NCBI GenBank assembly: GCA_027054335.1 | Contig: JALUPA010000071.1 | Coordinates: 1-39,807 of the forward strand | Direction: 5' to 3' | Origin: Ardenticatenaceae bacterium | GTDB taxonomy: Bacteria; Chloroflexota; Anaerolineae; Promineifilales; Promineifilaceae | Length of the DNA: 39,807 bases | Shown here: positions 1 to 7,658 of the stretch, in pieces | Position numbering within the stretch: the first letter of the stretch is position 1 | How the letters are laid out: each line of letters begins with the position of its first letter | Made by a program: the position numbers and the translations under genes | The notes under the pieces: model-generated | Databases searched by the model: none | What the model saw: the letters and a program-made list of their open reading frames with translations, nothing else | What the model was told of the DNA's origin: nothing

Positions 1-124
1 GTTCTGCTGTAGGTGGGGGCGGGCTGGGGGTTACGGCCGTTTCCGCGCCGGAATTAGCGCATCCGGCCAACCCCAGAGTAACAAGAACGCCCGCCAGCCA
101 AAGAATACCTTTGATAGATCGCAT
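1..124 (-). CDS. Lipoprotein, N-terminal part only (cut by window edge)
   Basis: The minus strand from 124 reads M-R-S-I-K-G-I-L-W-L-A-G-V-L-V and then L-A-G-C, a classic signal peptidase II lipobox, with the Cys at residue 23. After it comes a short Ser/Pro/Thr-rich linker typical of the segment that tethers a lipoprotein to the membrane. The frame stays open to base 1, so only about 41 residues are visible and the functional domain lies outside. An ACGGCCGT octamer encodes the T-A-V just after the lipobox. There is no clear Shine-Dalgarno before the ATG. The product could be a solute-binding protein or an unrelated surface protein; the visible part does not decide. Confidence 0.7.
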   Translation of the reverse strand, partial: MRSIKGILWLAGVLVTLGLAGCANSGAETAVTPSPPPPTAE

Positions 125-228
125 AATGGAGGAGTATAGCAATCTGGTATCTGTTGGCAAACGGGATACGGTCGTAGCCCTGCCAATCTCGCCAGGATAG
201 GGATCGGGTTAATACAGTTTTAATCAGT

Positions 229-345
229 CTAGCCAAACAGGCTGCGTATCCGCCCCATAATACCGGTCGGTTCAGCGCCGTCGCCGGAAACAATTTTCAC
301 CTTGCCGTAAAAAGCGACGTGATCTTTGATGTGGTACGATCTCAT
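229..345 (-). CDS. Possible 38-residue small protein
   Basis: A short minus-strand frame runs from ATG at 345 to TAG at 229-231 in the gap between the lipoprotein and rsgA. The product is basic and glycine-containing (ends M-G-R-I-R-S-L-F-G) and its codons resemble those of the neighbours. No Shine-Dalgarno is visible and I recognise no family. It may be a real small protein or a chance frame. The rest of the 125-439 gap shows nothing further apart from a short GAGATTGAAGATTAGATTG-type repeat at its right end (about 425-442). Confidence 0.25.
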   Translation of the reverse strand: MRSYHIKDHVAFYGKVKIVSGDGAEPTGIMGRIRSLFG

Positions 346-439
346 TAAACTGTGATTGATTGCTCAATCACCAAAATTTTGCCAAAGCAGATTCATTGTG
401 CATACTGGTTAGCTCACTAAAACAATCTAATCTTCAATC

Positions 440-1384
440 TCAAAAAGCCGCCTCATCCAGCGCCTCATGCTCCTCCCGCAGGCGCAGGTAGCTCTCGTAA
501 CGCTGCCGGGATATTTTGCCTTGTTCTACGGCCGTGCGCACGGCGCAGCCCGGTTCATGGCGGTGGCTGCAATCGCTAAAGCGGCATTCGGCCACGTAAG
601 GGGCAATTTCCCGGAAGTAAGCGTCCAGTTCCGTCGGTTCCACGTCAAACAAGGCCAGCCCGCGTATACCGGGCGTATCGGCCACGTAACCGCCAAAATC
701 CAGAGGGAACATCTCTGCGTAACGGGTGGTGTGCAGCCCCTTGCCGCTGGCCTGACTCACTTCATTTACCTGCAAACCTAATCCCGGTTGGATGGCATTG
801 AGCAGGCTGGATTTCCCCACGCCGGACGACCCGGCAAACACGCTGGTTTTGTCTTTCAGCAAAGCCCGCAGTTCTTCAATCCCCCTGTTTTCCGGCACGC
901 TGGTGTAGATGACGCGGTAGCCGATCTCTTCATACAAGCCAAATAGCTGCCGCGCCTTTTCCAGCCCGGTCAGGTCTATTTTGTTGACGCAGATAACGGC
1001 CGTTAACTCATTCATCTCCGCCACAACCAAAAAACGGTCTAATTTGCGTAAACTGGGATGGGGGTTTTGGGTGGAAAAGACAAAGACGACTTGATCCAGG
1101 TTAGCGACGAGTACCTGTTCCCGATCTGAACTGAGACTGCGATTGCGGGCAGACGGCCGTGTTCGGGACAACACCGACTTCCGGGGAGTAATCTCCTCAA
1201 TAATGCCCGTGCCATCCTCTTGCAGGGAAATAGTGACCCAATCTCCCACCGCTACCAGCGACGTTTCCTGCCATTTCTTCTTCAACCGCCCCGGCAGATG
1301 GGACACGACCGGCCCTTTCTCCGTTTCCACGGTAAAGAACCCGCTGATTGCTTTGGTGACACGGCCGTGCAGGAGTTTAGTCAT
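440..1384 (-). CDS. rsgA: Ribosome small subunit-dependent GTPase A (RsgA)
   Basis: RsgA is a late 30S assembly factor that hydrolyses GTP on the maturing small subunit and releases RbfA. The 314-residue product has the family's full architecture. An N-terminal OB-fold (about 1-75) is followed by a circularly permuted GTPase with G4 N-K-I-D at 134-137, then the P-loop G-S-S-G-V-G-K-S-S at 185-193 and G3 D-T-P-G at 236-239. A C-terminal zinc-binding segment has Cys267, Cys272, His274 and Cys280. It starts 32 bases after the stop of the nucleotidyltransferase gene on the same strand. The stop codon TGA lies inside a GAGATTGAAGATTAGATTG repeat copy that recurs elsewhere in this window. Confidence 0.97.
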   Translation of the reverse strand: MTKLLHGRVTKAISGFFTVETEKGPVVSHLPGRLKKKWQETSLVAVGDWVTISLQEDGTGIIEEITPRKSVLSRTRPSARNRSLSSDREQVLVANLDQVVFVFSTQNPHPSLRKLDRFLVVAEMNELTAVICVNKIDLTGLEKARQLFGLYEEIGYRVIYTSVPENRGIEELRALLKDKTSVFAGSSGVGKSSLLNAIQPGLGLQVNEVSQASGKGLHTTRYAEMFPLDFGGYVADTPGIRGLALFDVEPTELDAYFREIAPYVAECRFSDCSHRHEPGCAVRTAVEQGKISRQRYESYLRLREEHEALDEAAF

Positions 1385-1416
1385 AAATCAGGCAGGTATC
1401 AGCATTTGACAGGGCA

Positions 1417-1869
1417 TCATTCTCCCTCTCTGTCACTCAATTCTAATAACCGAACGTCCTCTAAATCTATCTTTCTCCCCGCAGCACGCTTCGACATGAC
1501 AAGATCATCTTTGGAAACAACGTAGAATTCCTGCCCCTGGTAATCCATTGTTTCCCGGTTTTCCCAGGCATCTGCAAAATTTATCCCCGGTGTCAATGTC
1601 TGCACATCCACACGCACACGGTCTTTGAATATGGTGATTTCGTGGTCAAGCAATTCCTGACTGGAAATAAGAGAAGCCGTCCTCAATCCGGCTTCAAGCA
1701 GAGCATCAAGCAATCTCTGGGCATTTTCAACAGTCGCTTCAATCAAAATATCCAGATCGAACGTCGCCCGTGGCACACCATATAATACGGATGCGATCCC
1801 CCCTATCACGACATACTTTACTTCATGTTTTTGAAAGGACGAGAACACGCCCCTTAACTGATTGAGCAT
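1417..1869 (-). CDS. Nucleotidyltransferase domain protein (minimal NTase, MNT/AbiEii-like)
   Basis: This 150-residue protein looks like a stand-alone DNA polymerase beta-type nucleotidyltransferase. The N-terminus has V-V-I-G-G-I-A-S-V-L-Y-G (about 20-31), the G-G core of the fold. Then comes R-A-T-F-D-L-D-I-L-I (about 34-43), which carries the paired metal-binding aspartates, and a later V-R-V-D-V (about 85-89) supplies the third acidic residue. Such NTases can nucleotidylate RNA or a partner protein and often belong to toxin-antitoxin or defence pairs. It overlaps the upstream gene by 47 bases, so the two are probably translationally coupled. The stretch is more AT-rich than its neighbours and has no ACGGCCGT octamer, which suggests acquisition. 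Confidence 0.8.
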   Translation of the reverse strand: MLNQLRGVFSSFQKHEVKYVVIGGIASVLYGVPRATFDLDILIEATVENAQRLLDALLEAGLRTASLISSQELLDHEITIFKDRVRVDVQTLTPGINFADAWENRETMDYQGQEFYVVSKDDLVMSKRAAGRKIDLEDVRLLELSDREGE

Positions 1870-2053
1870 TTTTTTGCTCCACGATATTCGGATTAATAGC
1901 CAGAATCATGTCAGTATACTGGCAAAGCAGTTCAATTCGCTCATCTAAAGAAAGCGATTGAAACCAACGAGCTTTGGCTTCAATTGACTCTTCTCCTCGA
2001 TCATGCGACACTGATCTATCTTTTGTTTCTCTCTCAATAACACTTTCTGTCAT
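1823..2053 (-). CDS. Small partner protein of the nucleotidyltransferase
   Basis: This 76-residue helical protein contains A-R-W-F-Q-S-L-S-L-D-E-R-I-E-L-L-C followed by I-N-P-N-I. From memory, such short proteins commonly sit directly before minimal nucleotidyltransferases. Its C-terminus is encoded in the 47-base overlap with the NTase. I chose the ATG at 2053 (M-T-E-S-V) because AGGA lies 8 bases upstream. The frame also opens further upstream at 2104, but that stretch contains a TATAAT-like hexamer and looks like promoter. The role is unknown. It may act as antitoxin or target-binding partner, but the sequence does not prove either. Confidence 0.6.
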   Translation of the reverse strand: MTESVIERETKDRSVSHDRGEESIEAKARWFQSLSLDERIELLCQYTDMILAINPNIVEQKNAQSVKGRVLVLSKT

Positions 2054-2122
2054 TACACCAGTCCTGACCAGCCCATTAACTCCTTGATTATACCTGAACA
2101 TCATTTTTACAGGATAACATAG

Positions 2123-2821
2123 ATGTGTAACAGAAACAATTTGTTTTACATTTGTGGCAAGTTGGGGCGTGTTAGAGAATTTCTCTTGCCATTCCCGCGG
2201 TATATTGAACGCAACTTTTGGACATCAACATTGAAGGGCACAACAACTTCCAGATTCCCCAGGTCTTTTTGGACAGAAGCGGGCGGCGCGGCTTGCAGGA
2301 GCAAATGCTGCACCAAGCTGTCGCCTATCACCGTGCGCTCCAAAGACGGCTTTGCTTTCAATCTGGACGTGGCCCAAATCATCCACATCGGGGCCACGGA
2401 CGCGCCGAAGGTGATTTCCCGCGTCGGCTCGGTGCAGAATCTGGTGGATCACGTGTTGCAGCCGATTGTGGGTAACTACTTCCGCAACTCGGCGCAGAAG
2501 TACACGGTGCTGGATTTCCTTAGCGACCGCAGCCACCGGCAGGCAGAGGCGACGGAACACATCTGCCGGGCCATCCGGGCTTACGACGTGCAGGCGCTGG
2601 ATACGCTGATTAGCGACATCACGCCGCCGGCCGAATTGATGGCTACGCAGACGGCCCGCAAGATTGCCGAGGAGCAGCGCAAGACGTATGAGGTGCAGCA
2701 GCAGGAGCAGCGGCAGGAGTTGGTGCGCGGCAGTTCCGGCAACGGCCTGGTAGACGGCCTGCTGGGGTTGATGGTGCGGGAACAGGTTAGCGAGAATGGT
2801 CGGGAGACGGCCGTTTCGTAA
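2123..2821 (+). pseudogene. SPFH/band 7 domain protein, decayed (frameshifts, deletion)
   Basis: The sequence from about 2312 on reads I-T-V-R-S-K-D-G-F-A-F-N-L-D-V-A-Q-I-I-H-I-G and later I-V-G-N-Y-F-R-N-S-A-Q and R-K-I-A-E-E-Q-R-K-T-Y-E-V-Q, an unmistakable SPFH (stomatin/flotillin-like) core. Just upstream, D-I-N-I-E-G-H-N-N-F-Q-I-P-Q-V-F-L-D (2221-2274) belongs to the same protein but lies in another frame, so at least one frameshift separates them. The family's N-terminal membrane part is missing. At the C-terminus the helical region jumps from R-Q-E-L-V-R straight to G-L-V-D-G-L-L-G, which looks like an internal deletion. SPFH proteins organise membrane microdomains; this copy is probably non-functional. 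The family alignment is from memory. Confidence 0.65.
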
Positions 2822-2904
2822 CCCTGTTCCTATTGATTGGCGCGTTCCGGGCAGGGCGCGCCAATCACGCAAGTATGTTGTTATGGGGAGACGGCCGTTT
2901 AGCC

Positions 2905-3127
2905 TCAAACCGGAACAAGTCCCAGGCTAATTTGAATGGCTTTGTCTACCGCCTGCATCGTTTCCGCTGCAGCCCGCCCCCAATAACGGCCCAGCCACGA
3001 CTTATCAATCGTGAGAATCTGATTGAGCAAGATAACAGAATTGTTTTTCAGGCCGCCTTCGGGAGCCAAAACAGTCATTTGTTGGGTATTTGGCTTTATC
3101 GCCAGTTGTTATGGCGGCTTCACTACC
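2905..3127 (-). pseudogene. MazF/PemK-type toxin remnant (frameshifted, N-terminus lost)
   Basis: On the minus strand, bases 3079 down to 2905 encode M-T-V-L-A-P-E-G-G-L-K-N-N-S-V-I-L-L-N-Q, then I-L-T-I-D-K-S and a C-terminus ending L-G-L-V-P-V and a stop. This is the C-terminal half of a MazF/PemK endoribonuclease, a toxin that cuts mRNA. The preceding residues of the same protein (A-A-I-T ... A-K-Y-P-T-N, about 3127-3082) lie in a different frame, so a frameshift splits them. Nothing upstream resembles the toxin's N-terminal half with its catalytic arginine. No MazE-like antitoxin gene adjoins it. It is a dead toxin fragment next to the decayed SPFH gene. Confidence 0.6.
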
Positions 3128-3218
3128 GGACACTTTTAAGAAAACAAAGAAAAATATGACAAAATAAAAAAATATGGGATAAACTTCTTGATTCAGCATA
3201 AATCAAAGGAGCTATCCC

Positions 3219-3353
3219 ATGAGTGATAATTATCGTGTCTATCGTCTCATAAGTAAACGTTTGAGGTCCAATAAAGTGACTCCCATATATTCTGTCAACC
3301 CAGGAAATCCCAAAGAGCCATTCTTGATTATTAGTTTACATAATCTACTTTAG
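3219..3353 (+). CDS. 44-residue ORF, possible IS transposase N-terminal stub
   Basis: An ATG at 3219 follows an AAAGGA Shine-Dalgarno 9 bases upstream in an AT-rich stretch, and the frame ends with TAG at 3351-3353. The product begins M-S-D-N-Y-R-V-Y-R-L-I-S-K and has no domain I can name. Its opening resembles the first residues of some IS4-type transposases, but this is a weak impression. It overlaps the 3' end of the convergent oxidase gene by 9 bases. AT content and the flanking pseudogenes suggest a piece of mobile DNA, though a genuine short peptide cannot be excluded. Confidence 0.25.
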   Translation: MSDNYRVYRLISKRLRSNKVTPIYSVNPGNPKEPFLIISLHNLL

Positions 3354-6275
3354 TATAAGGTCTGGCAGCGCATCCCGCAAAACTTCGGCCGGATGAAGGG
3401 CGGTACGGCCGCTGCTATCCGCAATTTGGTGGCGGCAGCTTGTGCCGGGGGCCACGATGATCGTATCTGCGTTCGCGGCGCGCACGGCCGGGAGCAGACG
3501 CCGCTCGGCCATCTTCAGGGAGATGGCGTAATGCTCTGCCTCGTAGCCAAAGGAGCCGGCCATGCCGCAGCAGCTTGTGTCCAATTCCGTCACTGTGTAG
3601 TTGGGTGGCAGGGAGAGGGCGCGCCGCGCCGGGCCTGTGCCGATGAGCGCCTTTTGGTGGCAATGGCCGTGCAGTAAAATCTGGCGCGGTTCCTCGGTAA
3701 AGGTCAGATTCAGTTCCCCCGCGTCGGCCAGTTGGGCGATGAACTGTTCCAGGCTGAGGCTGTGGGCCGCCAGCAGGGGAACGCGCTCATCCTGGGGCAG
3801 AAGGGAGACGTAATCGTCCAGGATGGCCGACAAGTCACTTGGTTCCAGGAAGATGATAGGAATGCCTTGTTGGGCATGGGGGGCCAGTCGATCCAGCACT
3901 TTGCGGGCAGATTGCTGTGCCTTGTCCACTAAGCCCTTGGAAAGATACGGCCGTCCACAATCCGTTACCCCCGACAGCACAATCTCGCAGCCGGCCGCTT
4001 CCAGCAGTTCAACAGCCGCCACGCCAATGTGCGGGTGGTTGTAGGTGGTGTAGGTGTCGGTGAAGAGGACGATTTGGCGTGATGCGTGATGCGTGATGCG
4101 TGGGCGGTTTTGGAACCATTTGGTGAAGGGAGTGGCGGCGAAGGGGGGCAGGGTTCGTTTGGCGGAGATGCCCAGAGCGCGTTCCATCCCCTGGCGGATG
4201 AGGCCATTTTGCAGGCTCCAGTTGGCGATGGGGGCCAGAGGGCCGCTGCCCAGGCGGCTCAGGCGGGTAATTTCTGTAAACAGCCGGTCGCGCAGGGGGA
4301 CGCCGTGAACGGCGTGGTACTGTGCCAGAAACTCCGTCTTGATTTTGGCCATGTCCACCGACGAAGGGCACTCCGCCTGGCACGCCTTGCAGCTAACGCA
4401 CAGTTCCATCACCCGGTACATGCGCTCGCTGGTGAACTCCGTGGAGGGCAGATGGCCGGAGAGGGCGGCGCGCAGGGCGTTGGCCCGGCCGCGCGTGGCG
4501 TGTTCCTCCTCCCGCGTCGCCATGAAGCTGGGGCACATCACGTCGGTCGTCCGTTTGCGGCAGATGCCGGCGCCGTTGCACATCTCAATTGCCCGATCAA
4601 ACCCCTGGTCGCTGCTAAAGTCCAGATGGGTCTGGATGGGAATAACGCGGTAATCCGGGCCGAAGCGCAGGTTTTCCGTCATGGGGCCGGCGTCTGTGAT
4701 GTTGTTCGGGTTGAAAATGTGGTCGGGGTCGAAGATGTTTTTCACCTGGCGGAACAGATCGTACAGTTCAGGGCCGAAGAATTTTTCGTTGAGCCAGCTT
4801 CGGGCACGGCCGTCCCCATGCTCGCTGGAAAAAGCCCCGCCATAACCCCGTAACAAACTTACAGAAAATTCGGTAATCTGGGGCAGTTTGGCTACCTCTT
4901 CCGCCTTTTTGGTGTTGATGAGGGGGCGGATGTGCAGGCAGCCGGCGCTGGCGTGGGCGTAGTAGGCCACGTTTGTGCCAATGTCGTGGCAGAATTGCTC
5001 CACTTTGGTCACGTATTCCGCCAGATGCTCCACGGGCACGGCCGCATCCTCGATGAACGGTATCGGCTTGTAATCTCCCTTGATGCTCATCAGCAGCCCC
5101 AGCCCCACCTTGCGCACTTTCCACACGTCCGCTTGCAGTTGGGGCGCGAAGGCGGGGACGACGGCCGTTACCGGAACCATCTGCCCCTTGAGATGCGTTT
5201 TCAGCCGCTCTACCTTGCTTTGTAATTCCGCTTCGCTCTCGCCGTAAAACTCGGTAATCAGGACGCAGTTGGGGTCGCCCTCGATGAAGCCGTCCAGCAG
5301 GCGGGCGTATTCCGGCACTTCGCGGCACAGCGTCAAGCCGTAATGATCCAGCACTTCCACGGCCGTTGGCTCCGTTTCCAGGATGATGGGTACGGCCGTG
5401 AGCGCCTCTGGCAGACTCTCGAAATGGACAATCGCCAGGGCGGAGATTTTAGGCAAGGGGACCAGATTCAGCTTGATTTCCGTGATGACTGCCAATGTCC
5501 CCTCCGCGCCGCAGACCAGTTTTGCCAGGTTGAAACGCGGGTCGCGCGGCCACTGGAAGGTCACGCCGTCCGGCACGAAACGATCCAAATTGTAACCGCC
5601 GCAGCGCCGCCAATGACGCGGTGTTCGTTCCCGGATGATGGCTTGATGGGCGGGGTCTTGGGTTAATTGGTGGATGGCACGGGTGATTTGAGCGTCACGG
5701 CCGTTCCCCTTCATCTTTGCCGCCAGTTCCTTTTCCCCCAGCGGCCCAAACCGCGCCGTTGAACCATCGTTCAAAATTACGCTCATCTCCAGGACGTGAT
5801 CGGCCGTCATGCCGTACAAAATTGAATGCGCCCCGGTAGAGTTATTGGAGACGATACCGCCCATAGCCGCCCGGCTGCTGGAAGCGGGATCGGGTCCGTA
5901 TTTCAGACCATGCGGCCGTAGATAGTAATTCAACTCATCCAGTACAATCCCCGGCTGCACACGCACCCATTTTTCCTCCCGGTTCAGTTCCAGGATGGCA
6001 TTCAGGTGGCGGGTAAAATCGATCACTAATGCCTCATTCACCGCCTGCCCGGCTAGACTGCTGCCTGCTGCACGCGGCAGCAAAGGAACTTGATATTTGG
6101 CCCCCAGTTCCACCGCTGCCCGCGCGTCATCCATCGTCTGCGGAATGAGGACGCCGTGCGGCTTGACCTGGTAGATGCTGGCGTCTGTGCTGTAGAGGAT
6201 GCGGCTGTACTCGTCCACCCGCAGGTCGCCCCGCGTCTGTTTGTCCAGTTCGTTGAGAAAATCGTATAGGTTCAT
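3345..6275 (-). CDS. FAD-linked oxidase fused to Fe-S/CCG domains (GlcD-GlcF/D-lactate dehydrogenase type)
   Basis: The 976-residue protein is a membrane-associated 2-hydroxyacid dehydrogenase-like fusion. An FAD_binding_4 (PCMH) domain fills about 35-215 with the flavin loop P-R-A-A-G-S-S-L-A-G-Q at 67-77 and is followed by an FAD-oxidase C-terminal domain to about 520. Next come two [4Fe-4S] cysteine clusters (C-N-G-A-G-I-C ... C-P and C-V-S-C-K-A-C-Q-A-E-C-P) and a CCG-type module with H-G-H-C-H-Q and D-T-S-C-C-G-M-A-G-S-F-G near 902. Glycolate, D-lactate or D-2-hydroxyglutarate are possible substrates. The start at 6275 has GAGGG upstream and gives the normal N-terminus; the frame is open 108 codons further but that part is non-coding in character. 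A TGATGCG tandem repeat (4077-4107) encodes the linker before the CCG module. Confidence 0.92.
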   Translation of the reverse strand: MNLYDFLNELDKQTRGDLRVDEYSRILYSTDASIYQVKPHGVLIPQTMDDARAAVELGAKYQVPLLPRAAGSSLAGQAVNEALVIDFTRHLNAILELNREEKWVRVQPGIVLDELNYYLRPHGLKYGPDPASSSRAAMGGIVSNNSTGAHSILYGMTADHVLEMSVILNDGSTARFGPLGEKELAAKMKGNGRDAQITRAIHQLTQDPAHQAIIRERTPRHWRRCGGYNLDRFVPDGVTFQWPRDPRFNLAKLVCGAEGTLAVITEIKLNLVPLPKISALAIVHFESLPEALTAVPIILETEPTAVEVLDHYGLTLCREVPEYARLLDGFIEGDPNCVLITEFYGESEAELQSKVERLKTHLKGQMVPVTAVVPAFAPQLQADVWKVRKVGLGLLMSIKGDYKPIPFIEDAAVPVEHLAEYVTKVEQFCHDIGTNVAYYAHASAGCLHIRPLINTKKAEEVAKLPQITEFSVSLLRGYGGAFSSEHGDGRARSWLNEKFFGPELYDLFRQVKNIFDPDHIFNPNNITDAGPMTENLRFGPDYRVIPIQTHLDFSSDQGFDRAIEMCNGAGICRKRTTDVMCPSFMATREEEHATRGRANALRAALSGHLPSTEFTSERMYRVMELCVSCKACQAECPSSVDMAKIKTEFLAQYHAVHGVPLRDRLFTEITRLSRLGSGPLAPIANWSLQNGLIRQGMERALGISAKRTLPPFAATPFTKWFQNRPRITHHASRQIVLFTDTYTTYNHPHIGVAAVELLEAAGCEIVLSGVTDCGRPYLSKGLVDKAQQSARKVLDRLAPHAQQGIPIIFLEPSDLSAILDDYVSLLPQDERVPLLAAHSLSLEQFIAQLADAGELNLTFTEEPRQILLHGHCHQKALIGTGPARRALSLPPNYTVTELDTSCCGMAGSFGYEAEHYAISLKMAERRLLPAVRAANADTIIVAPGTSCRHQIADSSGRTALHPAEVLRDALPDLILK
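4077..4107. repeat. TGATGCG tandem repeat inside the oxidase gene
   Basis: The heptamer GCGTGAT/TGATGCG is repeated about four times and lies in frame inside the oxidase fusion, where the minus strand reads it as R-I-T-H-H-A-S. The same unit appears as an inverted repeat at 13717-13775 and in the first codons of aroE (28911-28969). It falls in a linker between domains, where extra residues would be tolerated. Confidence 0.75.
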
Positions 6276-6302
6276 AATTCCCTCTCTTTGGCGAATAAAT
6301 TC

Positions 6303-6400
6303 GCAGCAACGGGCAACCAATGGTTGCTGCAAACCGGCCTTCGCCGGTTCGGTTCCAGTCGACGCAGAGCTTGCCCTGAGTTTGCTGAAGGGCCGACTTT
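6303..6400. repeat. Two small hairpins and a TTGCCCTGAG-type repeat upstream of the oxidase
   Basis: The leader region of the oxidase gene holds GCAGCAAC...GTTGCTGC (6303-6330) and AACCGGCCTTCGCCGGTT (6332-6349). These are followed by GCTTGCCCTGAGTTTGCTGAAGGGC, a form of the CTTCGACAGGCTCAGGGCA-type intergenic repeat known from many bacterial genomes. No gene is visible between 6276 and 6762. Confidence 0.5.
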
Positions 6401-6473
6401 GCAGACGTGGCCGCGATTTTAATCGCCGGGCTGTATTTCCACCAGCCAGCAATTTCAATTCTGAACGACGTTT

Positions 6474-6628
6474 GGTAGGGGCGGGATGGCGCGGGACGGA
6501 CTTGGGTAAACAAGAAAACGTTATTCCGCGCCATCTCGCCCCGCATGTGGCCGGCATTGGGGCGAGATGGGCGGGAGAAATATCCGTTCTGCATAGCAAG
6601 GATGTTGTCCGCCCATCCCGCCCCTACC
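6474..6628. mobile_element. MITE-like element with 16-bp terminal inverted repeats
   Basis: GGTAGGGGCGGGATGG at 6474-6489 is matched perfectly by its reverse complement at 6613-6628. A second, nested inverted pair (GCCATCTCGCCCC around 6530-6542 and GGGGCGAGATGGG around 6559-6571) lies inside. The 155-bp unit has no coding capacity, is fully palindromic in plan and lies between the oxidase gene and the lipoprotein gene. No obvious target duplication is visible, so it could be a folded intergenic repeat rather than a mobile element. Confidence 0.5.
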
Positions 6629-6762
6629 GCTGATCTCAGAATTGGAACTTCTGGATTTCCACAATCCGCATTGACGGGGAAGTCCGTATTTTGTACCATG
6701 CCCGGTAACGTTCTGCCTCATTATAACAGGGCAGGGTTAACTGACGAAAATGGAGACGTCTG

Positions 6763-7509
6763 ATGAAAACATTTCCTCTTGCTGTGCTGCTTTTGCTGCT
6801 GGCGGCTTGCAATGTGTTGCAGCCGCCGCCGGATTTGGCTTGGGACCACGATCCGGAAACGGTGATTATTCGCGTGACCAGCGGCGGTGGGCTGGAGCCG
6901 GAAGCGGCGTCCCGCAACCGGATTCCGTTGGGGCAGGTGTGGGGCGACGGCCGTATCGTCTGGACGGAAACGGGCAAAAACGGGGAGCGTCTGGTATTAC
7001 AAGGGCGGCTAAGCGAGACAGAGATGGCCGATCTGCTGCAAACCTTTGCCGGCAAGGGGTTTTGGCGGCTGAAAGATTTTTATGAACCCAAAGAACAGGT
7101 TTTTGACAGTTCCACCACCAGCGTCACGGTCAATCTGCTGGCGGAAAACAAGCGGGTAAGCGAATATCACGAAGGCGCGCCTCGCGCTTTTCACGAGTTG
7201 GCCGGCCTGGTGGCGGCCGGGGCCGGCGCGGCCGGAACGCCGTACCAACCCCAGCGCGGCTACCTGACGGCGCGGCCGTTTGAACCCTGGGACGGTCTGG
7301 ACACGGCCGAACTGCCTGTCTGGGATGCGGCGGCGGCCGGATTGAGCCTGGAGGACGCTATGGGCGGCGTGTGGGTGGATGGCCCCGCGCTGGCCCAAGC
7401 CTGGGAACTGGTGAACCGGAAATACTGGTCGCCCATGGTAATTGCCGGAGGCCAACCTTATGAATTGTATCTGGAGATACCCGATTTGACCGGGCGGGAA
7501 CTGCCTTGA
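6763..7509 (+). CDS. Uncharacterised lipoprotein
   Basis: This 248-residue protein starts with a short signal peptide (M-K-T-F-P-L-A-V-L-L-L-L) and a lipobox L-A-A-C, with the lipidated Cys at residue 16, so it should be anchored outside the cytoplasmic membrane. The mature part is mixed alpha/beta with no domain I recognise. Features include V-I-I-R-V-T-S-G-G-G-L near the N-terminus and a glycine/alanine-rich linker around 145-160. It stands alone between two divergently or convergently oriented metabolic genes. Function unknown. It may be a sensor or binding protein, but nothing in the sequence says so. Confidence 0.85.
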   Translation: MKTFPLAVLLLLLAACNVLQPPPDLAWDHDPETVIIRVTSGGGLEPEAASRNRIPLGQVWGDGRIVWTETGKNGERLVLQGRLSETEMADLLQTFAGKGFWRLKDFYEPKEQVFDSSTTSVTVNLLAENKRVSEYHEGAPRAFHELAGLVAAGAGAAGTPYQPQRGYLTARPFEPWDGLDTAELPVWDAAAAGLSLEDAMGGVWVDGPALAQAWELVNRKYWSPMVIAGGQPYELYLEIPDLTGRELP

Positions 7510-7536
7510 CACGAAAACAAGCGTTGTTGTTTTTCA

Positions 7537-7606
7537 GGACGCTGATTAACACTGATGACGCAGATAAAAAGATAAAAATCAGCGTCATCTGCGTTAATCA
7601 GCGTCC
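7537..7606. repeat. GGACGCTGATTAAC inverted repeat (70-bp hairpin)
   Basis: GGACGCTGATTAACACTGAT at 7537 and ATCTGCGTTAATCAGCGTCC at 7587-7606 form long complementary arms around an A-rich centre (GATAAAAAGATAAAAATC). The unit lies between the convergent lipoprotein and aminotransferase genes and could act as a bidirectional transcript end. Confidence 0.7.
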
Positions 7607-7658
7607 AATTTCAGGGATGGAACGCTTACTAAATTATAAACCGGTAGGACAACGACCG

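Noticed and set aside
2225-2908. A 227-codon open frame on the minus strand
   Set aside because: It is antisense to the SPFH remnant, has low-complexity composition (H, R, L, P) and no recognisable motif.
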